From contig NZ_FYAK01000009.1 of the NCBI RefSeq assembly GCF_900185615.1, forward strand, positions 69,365 through 121,224: a DNA stretch of 51,860 bases, in the 5' to 3' direction. This document shows positions 30,281 through 40,565 of this stretch, piece by piece. Positions within the stretch are counted from its first letter, which is position 1. Each line of letters begins with the position of its first letter. A program made the translations under genes and the position numbers. Source of the stretch: Photobacterium malacitanum (GTDB lineage Bacteria > Pseudomonadota > Gammaproteobacteria > Enterobacterales > Vibrionaceae). The notes under the pieces are model-generated. The model did not search any database, was not told the origin of the DNA, and was given only the letters and a program-made list of their open reading frames with translations.

Positions 30281-31261
30281 ATGTATCCTACCGCTCGTTT
30301 TTCCGTCGCACCGATGCTGGATTGGACTGATCGTCATTGCCGTTACTTTCATCGTTTAATGAGTAAAGAAGCATTGTTGTACACTGAAATGGTAACAACA
30401 GGCGCGATCATCCATGGTAAAGGTGATTTCTTAGCGTATAACGAAGAAGAGCATCCATTAGCGTTACAACTAGGTGGCTCAAACCCAGTCGATCTTGCGC
30501 GGTGTGCAAAGTTAGCAGTTGAACGTGGATATGATGAGATTAACTTAAACGTTGGTTGCCCCTCTGATCGTGTTCAAAATGGTATGTTTGGCGCTTGCTT
30601 GATGGGTGAAGCGGATCTTGTGGCACAATGTGTAGCAGCGATGCGTGAAGTCGTTGATATTCCTGTTACTGTAAAAACTCGTATTGGTATTGATGATCAA
30701 GATTCTTATGAGTTTTTAACCCACTTCATTCAAACGGTATCAGAGAAAGGCGGCTGTGATAACTTTACTATTCATGCCCGTAAAGCTTGGCTAAAAGGCT
30801 TAAGTCCAAAAGAAAATCGTGAAATTCCAGAACTGGATTACCCACGTGTTTATCAATTAAAGCAAGATTTTCCACAGCTGACGATGGCAATCAATGGTGG
30901 CATTAAAACTTTTGAAGAAATGGAGCAGCATCTCCAGCATCTTGATGGTGTGATGGTCGGCCGTGAAGCATACCAAAGCCCATACTTAATGGCTGAGGTT
31001 GATCAGCGCTTATTTGGTAGTGATCGTCCTGTAATGAAACGTCGCGAAGTGGTTGAGGCGATGTATCCTTATATCGAACGCCAACTCGCGAATGGCTCAT
31101 ATTTAGGCCATATTACTCGTCATATGTTAGGTTTATTCCAAAGTATGCCTGGTGCGCGTCAGTGGCGCCGACACATTAGTGAAAATGCCCATAAGCCAGG
31201 AGCTGGTATTGAAGTGGTGCAACAAGCACTAGCAAAAATTCCTGCTGAATTAGATGTGTAG
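30281..31261 (+). CDS. dusA: tRNA-dihydrouridine(20/20a) synthase DusA
   Basis: An FMN enzyme reducing U20/U20a in the tRNA D-loop with NADPH. The TIM barrel shows [17 protein letters not shown] at the N-terminus, catalytic Cys in [20 protein letters not shown], and [22 protein letters not shown] 30281 starts [12 protein letters not shown], as the family does. An in-frame ATG at 30212 would add 23 residues unlike any Dus N-terminus, so it is rejected. About 326 residues. Neighbours pspG as in E. coli. Confidence 0.95.
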   Translation: MYPTARFSVAPMLDWTDRHCRYFHRLMSKEALLYTEMVTTGAIIHGKGDFLAYNEEEHPLALQLGGSNPVDLARCAKLAVERGYDEINLNVGCPSDRVQNGMFGACLMGEADLVAQCVAAMREVVDIPVTVKTRIGIDDQDSYEFLTHFIQTVSEKGGCDNFTIHARKAWLKGLSPKENREIPELDYPRVYQLKQDFPQLTMAINGGIKTFEEMEQHLQHLDGVMVGREAYQSPYLMAEVDQRLFGSDRPVMKRREVVEAMYPYIERQLANGSYLGHITRHMLGLFQSMPGARQWRRHISENAHKPGAGIEVVQQALAKIPAELDV

Positions 31262-31331
31262 CGCTATTTTAACGGTATAGATTAATGTGGTGAATTTTAC
31301 GAGTGTAAGGTGAAATTGACTAATAAATGGT

Positions 31332-31364
31332 AAACGCCAATATTTGATATATTGGCGTTTTTTT
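31332..31364 (+). terminator. Terminator after dusA
   Basis: The stem AAACGCCAATAT/ATATTGGCGTTT, with a 5-nt loop, is followed by T tract. Confidence 0.92.
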
Positions 31365-31401
31365 ATATCTATGAAAAATAAACAAAATAATTAATTTAGA
31401 G

Positions 31402-31419
31402 TTGGCGTGGATTGTGCAG
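31402..31419 (+). promoter_or_regulatory. Sigma-54 promoter of pspG
   Basis: TTGGCGTGGATTGTGCAG has the invariant GG (31404-31405) and GC (31416-31417) exactly 10 bp apart and the usual T before GG. It lies about 70 bp before pspG. E. coli pspG is driven by sigma-54 with PspF, which supports both calls. No PspF/IHF sites were assigned. Confidence 0.75.
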
Positions 31420-31489
31420 TATTGTAGGTAATAATTAATTCAGCACTGTGGCTTTATGTGAATGACGCAGTAAAAGAAAAGGATAATCT

Positions 31490-31723
31490 ATGTTTGAGTT
31501 TCTGTTTTTAGTCGCTTTTACCTTGGTGTTGGTGTTTACCGGTGTCAGTTTGATTGGATTATTGATTGCTGTTGCTGCGGGGTTTGCCGTGATGGCGGTT
31601 GTTGGAATGTTAGGTTTGGTATTTAAACTGCTACCATGGATCATTGTTATTGCGTTGGGGATTTGGTTCTTTCGTGAGCGTAACGCTGATAAACAGCAGG
31701 CCTCACGTCATCGTCGCTATTAA
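31490..31723 (+). CDS. pspG: Envelope stress protein PspG
   Basis: A small inner-membrane member of the phage-shock regulon, induced when the proton motive force or envelope is disturbed. 77 residues with two or three hydrophobic segments (about 3-22, 24-43 and 46-62). It shares TGVSLIGLLIA and the LLPWIIVIA segment with E. coli PspG, and has a basic C-terminus (RHRRY). AAAGGA precedes the ATG. Its position after dusA and the sigma-54 promoter confirm it. Confidence 0.9.
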   Translation: MFEFLFLVAFTLVLVFTGVSLIGLLIAVAAGFAVMAVVGMLGLVFKLLPWIIVIALGIWFFRERNADKQQASRHRRY

Positions 31724-31810
31724 CTGCGATTGGTTGCAGAGTTTTTATACGGCTTCTGATATAATTTTGTGCGATTAATTACATAAAATGTTAAAGAGCG
31801 GAGACTCGGC

Positions 31811-32437
31811 ATGAAAAAAGTGGTGCTTTCAATTGCAGCAGCAATGACGCTAGCGGCAGCCCTTCCAGCCCAAGCTGATACCTTATTAGGTGTCAAAGTG
31901 GGTGCGGATGCATGGTTTACAAATGCAAAAGTAAATGGTCATAAAAGTGATGATACCTCAACATCTTATTACGCATCTTTAGAGCATTTTATCCCTTTAG
32001 TGCCTAACGTGATGGTACGTTATAACGATATTGATACTGGTAATGTGAATTTTGAGCAAAGTGATTTCACCGCTTACTATGAAATTCTTGATAACGATTT
32101 AGTCGCGCTTGATTTAGGTGTAACAATGACTAAGTTTGCTGGTGTTAAAATTCAGCATCAGAACAGTTTTAGTGATTGGCAGCCAACAGTTTACGCTGCT
32201 GCCGAGTTAGGTATTCCAGCAACACCACTTGCAGTTTTTGCTCAAGCGAATGCAGGTAAGTATGACGGCACGCGTTTGTTTGATGGTCAAGCGGGCGTGA
32301 AATACAGCTTAGGTTTGATTGCTGCTGATCTTAATCTACGTGCGGGTTACCGTATGATGGATTATGACTTTAAGAAATCTGATTCAAGTGATGTAGAGCT
32401 AAACGGATGGTTTGCTGGTGTAGAAGTTGATTTTTAA
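31811..32437 (+). CDS. TIGR04219-type outer-membrane beta-barrel protein
   Basis: 208 residues with a signal peptide of about 22 (ending PAQA/D). The mature part is strand-rich (DLVALDLGVTMTKFAG, LNLRAGYRMMDYDFK) and ends in Phe (WFAGVEVDF). It fits the TIGR04219 outer-membrane family, known in Vibrionales and Alteromonadales without a defined function. Own promoter region (31724-31810) and terminator. Confidence 0.82.
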   Translation: MKKVVLSIAAAMTLAAALPAQADTLLGVKVGADAWFTNAKVNGHKSDDTSTSYYASLEHFIPLVPNVMVRYNDIDTGNVNFEQSDFTAYYEILDNDLVALDLGVTMTKFAGVKIQHQNSFSDWQPTVYAAAELGIPATPLAVFAQANAGKYDGTRLFDGQAGVKYSLGLIAADLNLRAGYRMMDYDFKKSDSSDVELNGWFAGVEVDF

Positions 32438-32471
32438 TTAACTGTTAACCAATATTCTGTGATCCAGTTAT

Positions 32472-32499
32472 AAAACCACGATTATTTCGTGGTTTTTTT
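32472..32499 (+). terminator. Terminator after the TIGR04219-type gene
   Basis: The stem AACCACGA/TCGTGGTT is followed by T7. Confidence 0.88.
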
Positions 32500-32579
32500 A
32501 TTGGCGCTAATTGGGTTTATGTACCACTTTTAAAGGTAAGTAAACTGATTAGTAATATCGGTATTAGGGGGAGTAAGTG

Positions 32580-32810
32580 ATGACATTGACTGAATTGAAA
32601 CACCTATATGCTCGCCAAGATCTTGTTGAGGCATTGGTCGAGCCATCGATTAATAGCGGTTATATTGTTGAATTTCGTCACCGTCGTGGTGGTTTAGTAC
32701 CATTAACGGATATCACGGGTAGTGAGCAATGCTATGGTGATATCGATAGTGCGACACAGCAGGCTTTTGATGTTGGTTTTCAACAGGTTAGAATAGCTGA
32801 CGAATATTAA
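32580..32810 (+). CDS. Small protein of unknown function
   Basis: 76 residues from ATG 32580, behind AGGGGGAG. An in-frame GTG at 32577 is less well spaced. The product is soluble and slightly acidic, with a central VEFRHRRGGLVPLTDITG. It is not recognised. It is flanked by terminators on both sides, so it is a monocistronic gene, and the good ribosome-binding site and coding-like composition support translation. Confidence 0.7.
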   Translation: MTLTELKHLYARQDLVEALVEPSINSGYIVEFRHRRGGLVPLTDITGSEQCYGDIDSATQQAFDVGFQQVRIADEY

Positions 32811-32833
32811 ATATTACTTACTTGCCCTGATTT

Positions 32834-32869
32834 AAAAACCAAATAGTGATATCACTGTTTGGTTTTTTT
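32834..32869 (+). terminator. Terminator after the unknown small gene
   Basis: The stem AAAAACCAAA...TTTGGTTTTT, with an inner AGTG/CACT stem, is followed by a T run. Confidence 0.9.
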
Positions 32870-32976
32870 GTGCGATTAACCTTACAAATGGTTATAAAAC
32901 ATTCTTATCTATTCTTTCTTGTTATTAGCTTAAATAGCTACTCTAACATAACGCAATGAATAGGGATCGTCGTGCT

Positions 32977-34791
32977 ATGTCAATCAATCAACTATCAGCT
33001 TTAGCTAGCCCACTCAATGATCAACAAATAGATCAACTCAAGTTAGCGGCTGCAGAATCATCACCCCAACAGCTGGCTTGGATCAGTGGTTATTTTTGGG
33101 GCTTGAGTCAATCTCAATCGCCAGCAGCAACTGCTACCCCTTCGTCAAATGTACTTGCCGCAGCCAAGCCTGCAGGCCAATTAACCATTATTTATGCATC
33201 ACAAACAGGCAATGCCAAAGGGGTTGCTGAAGCGTTACAACAACAAGCTCAGGCACAAGATATTGCCGTTAAGCTGGTTTCTGCTGGTGATTTTAAAGGT
33301 AAAAATCTGGCTAAAGAAACCCATGTCATCATTGTTGCTTCAACACATGGAGAAGGTGAGGCTCCTGATGATGCCGTTGAGTTACATGAGTTTTTACAAT
33401 CAAAAAAAGCGCCTAAATTACCAGACTTACATTATGCCGTTATTGGTTTAGGGGATTCGAGTTATGAGTTTTTCTGTCAAACGGCAAAAGATTTTGATCA
33501 ATACCTAGCAAAATTAGGTGCTCAGCCAATGCTAGAGCGATTAGATTGTGATGTTGATTATGATGCAGCAGCGGCTGAATGGCAGTTGCAGGTATTGGAA
33601 AAAACCCAACAAACGTTATCAACCGGTGCAGCCGAAGTGGTGCAATTACCTGTAGGCCAACATCAAGCTGCGACTACGGTTTATAATAAACACCACCCAT
33701 TTAGTGCCAGTTTATCGGTTAGCCAGAAAATCACTGGTCGTGGTTCAGACAAAGATGTGCGTCATATTGAAATTGACTTAGAAGAGTCAGGGTTAACTTA
33801 CCAACCAGGTGATGCACTCGGGGTATGGTTTGAAAATGACCCCCAATTGGCAGATACCATTTTAGCTAAACTTGGCTTAGAAGCTGATACTTCAGTCTAT
33901 GTTGATGGCAGCACTTTAAGCCTGCGTGATGCACTCATTACTCAATATGAAATTACCGCATCAAATCCACAATTTGTAACTAAATATGCGGAACTTTCAG
34001 GTAGTAAAAAGTTACAAAAGCTGGTGGATGATCGTGAAAAGTTGCGCAAGTATGCTGCCAAAAATCAAATTATTGATGTACTCGCTGAGAAGAAGACATC
34101 CTTAACCGCAGCGCAATTACTCGGTTTATTACGCCGTTTAACGCCCCGTTTATATTCTATTGCCTCAAGCCAACAAGAAGTAGGTGAAGAAGTGCACTTA
34201 ACCGTTGGTGTGGTTGAGTTTGAAAAAGCGAATGAGCAACGCCAAGGTGGCGCATCAAGCTTTTTAGCCCAGCGCTTAGAGCAAGGTGATGCAGTGAAAG
34301 TGTTTGTTGAAGCCAACAATAACTTTAAATTGCCTGTCGATGATAATACGCCAGTGATCATGATTGGTCCGGGAACCGGTATTGCACCGTTCCGTGCCTT
34401 TGTTCAAGAGCGTGAAAACCGTGAAGCAAGTGGTAAGAATTGGTTATTTTTTGGCGATAGAACCTTTACTGAAGATTTTCTCTATCAAGTTGAGTGGCAA
34501 AAATATTTAAAATCTGGAGTTGTGACTCAGATGGATGTCGCTTTTAGTCGCGATCAAGCCGAGAAGGTGTATGTTCAGCAACGCATTTTAGAGCAATCAG
34601 TACAGGTATGGCAGTGGTTACAACAAGGCGCACATGTTTATGTCTGTGGTGATGCAACTCATATGGCAAAAGATGTTCATCAAGCCTTGTTAACTGTGAT
34701 TGAGCAGCAAGGGAATAAAACGCGCGAGCAGGCTGAGCAGTATCTTAACGAGCTGCGTAAGGATAAGCGCTATCAAAGGGATGTGTACTAA
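32977..34791 (+). CDS. cysJ: NADPH-dependent sulfite reductase flavoprotein subunit CysJ
   Basis: Passes electrons from NADPH through FAD and FMN to CysI for six-electron reduction of sulfite to sulfide. A flavodoxin domain (about 65-205, [16 protein letters not shown]) precedes an FAD-binding domain (PRLYSIASS) and an NADPH domain ([14 protein letters not shown]), ending in the canonical [11 protein letters not shown] 32977 is chosen because AGGGA stands 10 bp before it. An in-frame ATG 21 bp upstream lacks a site. 604 residues. The stop shares one base with the cysI start (TAATG). Confidence 0.96.
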   Translation: MSINQLSALASPLNDQQIDQLKLAAAESSPQQLAWISGYFWGLSQSQSPAATATPSSNVLAAAKPAGQLTIIYASQTGNAKGVAEALQQQAQAQDIAVKLVSAGDFKGKNLAKETHVIIVASTHGEGEAPDDAVELHEFLQSKKAPKLPDLHYAVIGLGDSSYEFFCQTAKDFDQYLAKLGAQPMLERLDCDVDYDAAAAEWQLQVLEKTQQTLSTGAAEVVQLPVGQHQAATTVYNKHHPFSASLSVSQKITGRGSDKDVRHIEIDLEESGLTYQPGDALGVWFENDPQLADTILAKLGLEADTSVYVDGSTLSLRDALITQYEITASNPQFVTKYAELSGSKKLQKLVDDREKLRKYAAKNQIIDVLAEKKTSLTAAQLLGLLRRLTPRLYSIASSQQEVGEEVHLTVGVVEFEKANEQRQGGASSFLAQRLEQGDAVKVFVEANNNFKLPVDDNTPVIMIGPGTGIAPFRAFVQERENREASGKNWLFFGDRTFTEDFLYQVEWQKYLKSGVVTQMDVAFSRDQAEKVYVQQRILEQSVQVWQWLQQGAHVYVCGDATHMAKDVHQALLTVIEQQGNKTREQAEQYLNELRKDKRYQRDVY

Positions 34792-36482
34792 TGACAGAGC
34801 AAAAATTATCAGATAACGAACGTCTAAAGCGCGAGAGTAATTTTCTTCGTGGCACCATTGAACAAGATCTTGGGGATCGCATTACCGGTGGCTTTACCGC
34901 TGATAACTTTCAGTTAATTCGCTTTCATGGCATGTATCAGCAAGATGATCGTGATATTCGTGCTGAGCGTGCCAAGCAAAAATTAGAGCCACTCCAAAAT
35001 GTAATGTTGCGTGCGCGTATGCCGGGAGGAGTGATCACACCCAAGCAATGGCTTGCGATTGATAAATTTGCCGATGAGCACACCTCTTATGGCAGTATCC
35101 GTTTAACAACTCGTCAAACGTTTCAGTTTCATGGGGTACTAAAACCTAATATTAAGCTGATGCACCAAACGCTAAATAAAATGGGTATTGATTCGATTGC
35201 AACAGCAGGAGATGTTAACCGTAACGTGCTGTGTACCACCAATCCCGTAGAATCTGAACTTCATCAACAAGCGTATGAGTGGGCGAAAAAGATCAGTGAG
35301 CACCTATTACCTAAAACCCGTGCTTATGCGGAAATTTGGTTAGATGGAGAAAAACGAGAAACAACTGATGAAGAACCAATTTTAGGCAGTAATTATTTGC
35401 CGCGGAAGTTTAAAACCACGGTGGTTATTCCGCCGCAAAATGATGTTGATGTTCATGCCAATGATCTTAACTTTATTGCGATTGCAGACAATGGCCAATT
35501 AGTTGGTTTTAATGTTTTAGTCGGTGGTGGACTGGCAATGACTCACGGTGATCACTCGACCTATCCTCGTCGTGCTGATGATTTTGGTTTTATTCCATTA
35601 GAGAAAACATTAGATATTGCAGCAGCGGTAGTCACCACTCAACGCGATTGGGGAAATCGTTCCAACCGTAAAAATGCCAAGACTAAATACACCTTAGATC
35701 GCGTCGGTAGTGATGTATTTAAAGCCGAAGTTGAAAAGCGTGCTGGGATTAAGTTTGAGGACAGTCGACCTTATGAGTTTACCGAACGTGGTGATCGTAT
35801 TGGTTGGGTTGAAGGTATCGACGGTAAGCATCACCTAGCGCTGTTTATTGAAAATGGACGTTTATTAGATTATCCAAATAAGCCACTAAAAACAGGTGTG
35901 GCTGAGATTGCTAAGATTCATCACGGTGATTTTCGCATGACGGCTAACCAAAACTTAATTGTTGCGGGTGTATTGGCAAAAGATAAAGCCAAGATTGAGC
36001 AGATAGCCCGTGATCATGGTTTGATGGATGACAGTGTCAGTGAACAACGTAAAAACTCAATGGCTTGTGTTTCGTTGCCAACTTGTCCACTGGCGATGGC
36101 GGAAGCTGAACGTTTTCTGCCTGAATTCGTGACTGACGTTGAAGGAATTTTAGCAAAACACGGCTTGAATGAAGATGAGAATATTATTCTGCGTGTCACA
36201 GGGTGTCCAAATGGTTGTGGCCGCGCGATGTTGGCTGAAATCGGCCTCGTAGGTAAAGCCCCAGGACGCTATAACCTTCATTTAGGCGGTAACCGTAACG
36301 GTACTCGTGTACCAAAAATGTATCGCGAGAATATTACCGTAGCTCAAATTATGGATGAAATGGACAGTTTAGTTGGACGCTGGGCAACGGAGCGTCAACA
36401 GAATGAAGGTTTTGGTGATTTTACCATTCGCGCTGGCATTATTGATGAAGTAAAAATATCGATGAGGGATTTCTATGCCTAA
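34791..36482 (+). CDS. cysI: Sulfite reductase hemoprotein subunit CysI
   Basis: Reduces sulfite to sulfide at a siroheme/4Fe-4S centre. Cluster cysteines C426, C432, C472 and C476 lie in [11 protein letters not shown] and [10 protein letters not shown]. The 563 residues are normal (E. coli 570). It overlaps cysJ by one base and cysH by 8, so the three genes are translationally coupled. Siroheme is supplied by CysG of the second cys operon in this window. Confidence 0.97.
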   Translation: MTEQKLSDNERLKRESNFLRGTIEQDLGDRITGGFTADNFQLIRFHGMYQQDDRDIRAERAKQKLEPLQNVMLRARMPGGVITPKQWLAIDKFADEHTSYGSIRLTTRQTFQFHGVLKPNIKLMHQTLNKMGIDSIATAGDVNRNVLCTTNPVESELHQQAYEWAKKISEHLLPKTRAYAEIWLDGEKRETTDEEPILGSNYLPRKFKTTVVIPPQNDVDVHANDLNFIAIADNGQLVGFNVLVGGGLAMTHGDHSTYPRRADDFGFIPLEKTLDIAAAVVTTQRDWGNRSNRKNAKTKYTLDRVGSDVFKAEVEKRAGIKFEDSRPYEFTERGDRIGWVEGIDGKHHLALFIENGRLLDYPNKPLKTGVAEIAKIHHGDFRMTANQNLIVAGVLAKDKAKIEQIARDHGLMDDSVSEQRKNSMACVSLPTCPLAMAEAERFLPEFVTDVEGILAKHGLNEDENIILRVTGCPNGCGRAMLAEIGLVGKAPGRYNLHLGGNRNGTRVPKMYRENITVAQIMDEMDSLVGRWATERQQNEGFGDFTIRAGIIDEVKISMRDFYA

Positions 36483-37239
36483 ATTTCAACTGGCTGAGTT
36501 GCTTGAACTGCCAAAAGTGAGTCAAATTATTCAGTTGGCTGAGATTAATGCCATGCTGGAGACACTGACAGCGCAACAACGAGTACAATGGGCATTAGAG
36601 AACCTTGAGGGGGAGTTTGCGTTAGCTTCTAGTTTTGGAATCCAATCGGCAGTGATGCTACATTTGGTCACGCAAGCGAAAGCGAATATTGTAGTGGTGC
36701 TAACCGATACCGGGTATTTATTTCCTGAAACCTATCAGTTTATTGATAGTTTAACCAAGCAGTTAAACCTCAATCTTCATGTCTACAGCGCCAAACAAAG
36801 TGCCGCATGGCAAGAAGCACGTTATGGTCAATTGTGGCTACAAGGTGTAGATGGGATTAAACAATATAACCAGCTTAATAAAGTCGAGCCAATGCGACGA
36901 GCATTAAATGAACTCAATGTGAGTACCTGGTTTTCTGGTTTACGCCGTGAGCAAGCAGATTCTCGAGCGACATTGCCAGTGTTAGCGATTCAAAATGGGC
37001 GGTTTAAATTTTTGCCAGTGATAGATTGGAGTAATGAAGATATCGATGCTTACTTGCAACAACACGGGCTACCTTATCATCCATTAAAACAGCAAGACTA
37101 TTTATCGGTCGGGGATACCCATACCACCGTTAAATGGCAACCGGGTATGACCGAGCAAGAAACGCGCTTTTTTGGTCTTAAGCGTGAATGTGGATTACAT
37201 GAAGATAATGATACCGAATCGCATGGTTCTGGTATTTGA
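36475..37239 (+). CDS. cysH: Phosphoadenosine phosphosulfate (PAPS) reductase
   Basis: Reduces PAPS to sulfite and PAP with thioredoxin. The PP-loop region is at [16 protein letters not shown], and the catalytic C239 sits in ECGLH. The lack of the extra CC...CXXC cysteines indicates a PAPS rather than APS reductase. 254 residues. It begins inside the end of cysI. Confidence 0.96.
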   Translation: MPKFQLAELLELPKVSQIIQLAEINAMLETLTAQQRVQWALENLEGEFALASSFGIQSAVMLHLVTQAKANIVVVLTDTGYLFPETYQFIDSLTKQLNLNLHVYSAKQSAAWQEARYGQLWLQGVDGIKQYNQLNKVEPMRRALNELNVSTWFSGLRREQADSRATLPVLAIQNGRFKFLPVIDWSNEDIDAYLQQHGLPYHPLKQQDYLSVGDTHTTVKWQPGMTEQETRFFGLKRECGLHEDNDTESHGSGI

Positions 37240-37265
37240 TACTCCGATAAATATCGACGTTTAAT

Positions 37266-37302
37266 AAAAAAACAAGGCAGCGTTTAGACGCTGCCTTGTC
37301 GG
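37266..37302 (-). terminator. Terminator of the DUF2780 gene, perhaps also cysH
   Basis: A perfect 12-bp stem ACAAGGCAGCGT/ACGCTGCCTTGT with loop TTAG. The U tract is on the minus strand (A7 on plus), so it mainly ends the leftward gene. On the plus strand it has only a weak U tract. Confidence 0.88.
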
Positions 37303-37321
37303 TTATTGCTGTTGAGTCTGC

Positions 37322-37825
37322 TTATTTTGTAGCAGCAGCAGCTGGTGCCCAAACTTTATCTAATGCACCTAAAAGGGCATTACTTGCACCTTGCTGGCCT
37401 AAGAATTGAGTGATAACGGGAATGAATTTATTGATCATGCTTGGATCCATTCCGAGCAATGAGAATACTTTATCAATATTAGCTTGGTTACTTAGCAATT
37501 GACCTAATCCCATTGGTAGTGAGTCTGTTAGCTTTTCAGCACCAGGGATTAATTTTGAAAGTTCATTGCCTTGTGGGCCTGAAAGTTGGCTTGCTGCTAA
37601 GCCTAATAAAGCACCTGCGCCACCTGCAGCTTGTTCAGGTTTGACACCAAGCTCAGAAATAAGATTTTTTGTCAGTGGGTTATCTGCGATCTGTTGGGTA
37701 ATTTGATCACTGTTTTCTCCCCCTAAAGCACTCGTGACATCAGATAGGCTGAATGCATGGCTCATTGCACTTGATGATAATAATGCAACTGCAGTGAGAG
37801 TCGTTACGATACGACGTTTTTTCAT
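37322..37825 (-). CDS. DUF2780 secreted protein
   Basis: 167 residues with a signal peptide of about 24 (ending SHA/F). The remainder matches the DUF2780 family (VcgC/VcgE type) of Vibrionaceae and relatives: helical, Gly/Ala/Leu-rich, with NPLTKNLISELGVKPEQA and GAGALLGLAASQL. Function unknown. A single gene, convergent with cysH, with a GGAG-like site upstream. Confidence 0.82.
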   Translation of the reverse strand: MKKRRIVTTLTAVALLSSSAMSHAFSLSDVTSALGGENSDQITQQIADNPLTKNLISELGVKPEQAAGGAGALLGLAASQLSGPQGNELSKLIPGAEKLTDSLPMGLGQLLSNQANIDKVFSLLGMDPSMINKFIPVITQFLGQQGASNALLGALDKVWAPAAAATK

Positions 37826-37954
37826 TGAGAGACTCCTTAGTAAAGATAAATACCGAAGTCTTTAAAATTAGAAATTGACTTGGGTATGTCAATCCTAGTG
37901 AAGATTTATCAAATTGTAATGCTTTTTTTATTGGTTAACAGTTTATTGCAATTA

Positions 37955-37981
37955 TAAAAAACGGCGCTTAAAGCGCCGTTT
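37955..37981 (-). terminator. Terminator after fklB
   Basis: The stem AACGGCGCTT/AAGCGCCGTT has its U tract on the minus strand, directly downstream of fklB. Confidence 0.88.
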
Positions 37982-38004
37982 ATTTATATGTTCAGCTTAC
38001 GATA

Positions 38005-38625
38005 TTAAAGAATATCTAGTAGCTCAACTTCAAATACTAGTGCCGCATACGGAGGGATTGCAGCACCTGCGCCGCGCTCACCGTAAGCAAGGTTTTGTGG
38101 AATAGATAGTTTCCACTTAGAACCTACAGGCATCATTTGAAGAGCTTCAACCCAACCAGCGATCACGCCAGTTACAGGGAATTCTGCAGGTTGGCCACGA
38201 GATACAGAGCTGTCAAAAACAGTGCCATCTGTTAGCATACCGTGGTAATGCACACGAACTTGCTTGTCAGAAGTTGGAATTTCACCGTTACCTTCAACTA
38301 GAACTTCGTATTGAAGACCTGAATCAGTAACTGTAACTTCTGGACGCTGTGCATTTTCAGCTAAGAATGCTTCACCGTCAGCAGCAGCTAGTTTAGCTTG
38401 CTCTTGACGTGCAGCGTCTGCTGCTGTGTGAAGTTCACGTAGTGCATTGTTGATTTCGTCAACTTCGATTTCTGGCATCTCGCCAGCAAGAGAAGCTGCA
38501 ATACCTTTAGCAATTGCTGCTACGTTTAGGCCTTCAAGACCACTTTGTGCTAGTTGTTGGCCCATTTGTAGACCAATACCGTAGCTTGCTTTAGTCTCAA
38601 CTGTATCTAGTTTAACGTCAGACAT
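38005..38625 (-). CDS. fklB: FKBP-type peptidyl-prolyl isomerase FklB (FKBP22)
   Basis: A prolyl isomerase with an N-terminal dimerisation domain (about 1-95) and an FKBP domain (about 110-206) containing [33 protein letters not shown] and [11 protein letters not shown] 38625 gives [16 protein letters not shown] as in relatives and has AAGAG 9 bp upstream. An in-frame ATG at 38634 abuts that site. 206 residues, no signal peptide. Divergent from ytfB, as in E. coli. Confidence 0.94.
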   Translation of the reverse strand: MSDVKLDTVETKASYGIGLQMGQQLAQSGLEGLNVAAIAKGIAASLAGEMPEIEVDEINNALRELHTAADAARQEQAKLAAADGEAFLAENAQRPEVTVTDSGLQYEVLVEGNGEIPTSDKQVRVHYHGMLTDGTVFDSSVSRGQPAEFPVTGVIAGWVEALQMMPVGSKWKLSIPQNLAYGERGAGAAIPPYAALVFEVELLDIL

Positions 38626-38749
38626 TATTGTCATCTCTTAATGTAGAATGAATTAAAGTAAGCAGGATAACAGTTTCGCCCCCATCGGGTAAATGTTTGT
38701 AACTAATATTCGCTAATTGCGTGACATATGAAGCTTCGGAGTGCTGTAT

Positions 38750-39610
38750 ATGGGAAAGGTAAATCGCCGTTCAAATAAAAAAAACGGCCGCCGTCAACCG
38801 CCAGTAACATTTAATATTGGTGTGATGAAGGCAAAGTGTGGTGAGCGTATAGCTGGCATTGGTCAGGTATGGCAGCGTTTTCCACGTTTTCATCGCTGGG
38901 CGTTGATCATTTTAATTCCGATATTTATTGGCGTGTTAATGTTACCGTCAGAACAGGAATTAGAAGGAGGGGCGGGTAATGTACCGATGCGACGTGATAT
39001 CTCACTAAACCTAGGCAATAGTGATGTTGCAAGCCAAGTTAGCTCCGGTCCAAATATTCAGGCAGAAAATAATCCTGATGGCAGTGGTAAGCAAAGAGTG
39101 GTTAAACGTACCGATGTAGTATTAGATAGCGCTGACATTAAAGAAGATGCAGGAATGAAAGCTACAGGGGGAATGGAAGATCGCGGCCCGGCACCAGAGC
39201 GTAAACCTATGGCATCAAAAATTTACCCAATTAATGGCGGTAAAGTCTATACCATTGATCCTACAACCCATAAACCTGTCGTAGTATCAAAAGCGGCTCC
39301 ACCTAAAGCCCAGCCGACATCAGTGGTAGCGAACCAACCTGCGGGTATTGCTGGTAAGTGGTACAGTTTAAAAGTGCCGGCTGGAGAAACACTAGCGAAT
39401 ATTTTCCGTGATAAGAATTTACCGTTAGGTGATCTTTATGCAATAGCGAATATTGAAGGTGCGGGTAAGCCAATTAGCCGTATTCAAGCCGGACAAACAT
39501 TACGTTACCGTCAAAATAGCCAAGGTAAAATTGACGGCTTACAAATTCAAGGCAATGGTATTTCTGCGTCATATGCAAGAAATGCGAGTGGACGTTTCTA
39601 TCGTCAATAA
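38750..39610 (+). CDS. ytfB: OapA/YtfB-family cell-envelope protein
   Basis: An inner-membrane protein with a periplasmic LysM-like OapA domain; the E. coli homologue binds glycans and affects cell division. 286 residues: a basic cytoplasmic N-terminus (OapA N-terminal motif FHRWALIILIP), one transmembrane segment at about 51-66, a long Pro/Lys linker, and the OapA domain at about 200-270 (WYSLKVPAGETLANIF). ATG 38750 has GGAG 8 bp upstream; a GTG at 38741 overlaps that site. The ytfB-fklB pairing is conserved. Confidence 0.88.
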   Translation: MGKVNRRSNKKNGRRQPPVTFNIGVMKAKCGERIAGIGQVWQRFPRFHRWALIILIPIFIGVLMLPSEQELEGGAGNVPMRRDISLNLGNSDVASQVSSGPNIQAENNPDGSGKQRVVKRTDVVLDSADIKEDAGMKATGGMEDRGPAPERKPMASKIYPINGGKVYTIDPTTHKPVVVSKAAPPKAQPTSVVANQPAGIAGKWYSLKVPAGETLANIFRDKNLPLGDLYAIANIEGAGKPISRIQAGQTLRYRQNSQGKIDGLQIQGNGISASYARNASGRFYRQ

Positions 39611-39638
39611 ATTCGATTGTAATTGGATCTAAACCAAC

Positions 39639-39695
39639 CAGCCGCCAATGAATCTGTCTTACTTATAAGTCAGCTTGGCGGCTGATTTGTTTTTA
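39639..39695 (+). terminator. Probable terminator after ytfB
   Basis: CAGCCGCCAA (39639-39648) pairs perfectly with TTGGCGGCTG (39675-39684), followed by a T-rich stretch. The loop is long, so confidence is moderate. Confidence 0.65.
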
Positions 39696-40565
39696 ATCGC
39701 TATCATGGATAAAGGTATTGTTACGATAACGACGTTTTGGCCATGGCGCCATTGGCACTATAATCAGTAAAATACCTAATCCAGTGAGCCAATCAGGTGT
39801 TTCGTTAAACCATAAATAACCAAAAACTGTCACGAATATCAGCCCTGAATATTCTGCAAGGCCAATTTTATAGGTTTCACTTTGACGGTATGCCGCAACA
39901 CAACTCCCTTGATAGCCTAATGTGAATATCGCGCTTGCCGTAATTAATAGCCATTGCTCGGTCTGTAACGGTTGCCAATATTGATACGCTAATAGACTCG
40001 ATACTGGTAATGATAAAATACCCGTCCAAAACAGAGTACTGATAATCGGCTGCTGTGGTGGCAGTTTTCGCACTAAAACATTATACAGCGCTAAGGTAGA
40101 CGCCGTGCCTAAAGCAGCAAATGCTGCCCAATGAAACTGCTCTGGCCGTAACACTATCACTATGCCAATAAAGCCGATTGCAGTTGCCAGTACTTTTTGT
40201 TTATTTGGGCGTTCACCTAAAATGATCATGGAGAGTGGCAGCATCAATAACGGTGCAGCATAAAACAGGGCATTAGCGGTTGCTAATGGTAAATAGGTTA
40301 TGGCAATCAGTAACATGCCACTACCCGCTAATACCAGATGCGCACGAATAGCATTAATTTTCCAATGGCCAATATCACGTTGGGCAGAGGGTAACCGTAA
40401 CCATAACGGTGTAATTAGCATCACACTTAATAATTGGCGAATAAACATATATTGAAATGCTGATACGCTACCATTTAATAGTTTTACAGCCACATCAGAT
40501 AATGATGACGATAAATTGCCGCAAATTAAAATCGCAATACCTATTGAAACGGCGGACCACCGCAT
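39693..40565 (-). CDS. EamA/DMT-family transporter
   Basis: A drug/metabolite transporter superfamily member with ten predicted membrane helices in two EamA repeats (about 8-135 and 150-280). 290 residues, substrate unknown. Its ATG shares a base with the elaA stop, so it is translated with elaA. A basic C-terminus (PKRRYRNN) faces the cytoplasm by the positive-inside rule. Confidence 0.85.
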   Translation of the reverse strand: MRWSAVSIGIAILICGNLSSSLSDVAVKLLNGSVSAFQYMFIRQLLSVMLITPLWLRLPSAQRDIGHWKINAIRAHLVLAGSGMLLIAITYLPLATANALFYAAPLLMLPLSMIILGERPNKQKVLATAIGFIGIVIVLRPEQFHWAAFAALGTASTLALYNVLVRKLPPQQPIISTLFWTGILSLPVSSLLAYQYWQPLQTEQWLLITASAIFTLGYQGSCVAAYRQSETYKIGLAEYSGLIFVTVFGYLWFNETPDWLTGLGILLIIVPMAPWPKRRYRNNTFIHDSD

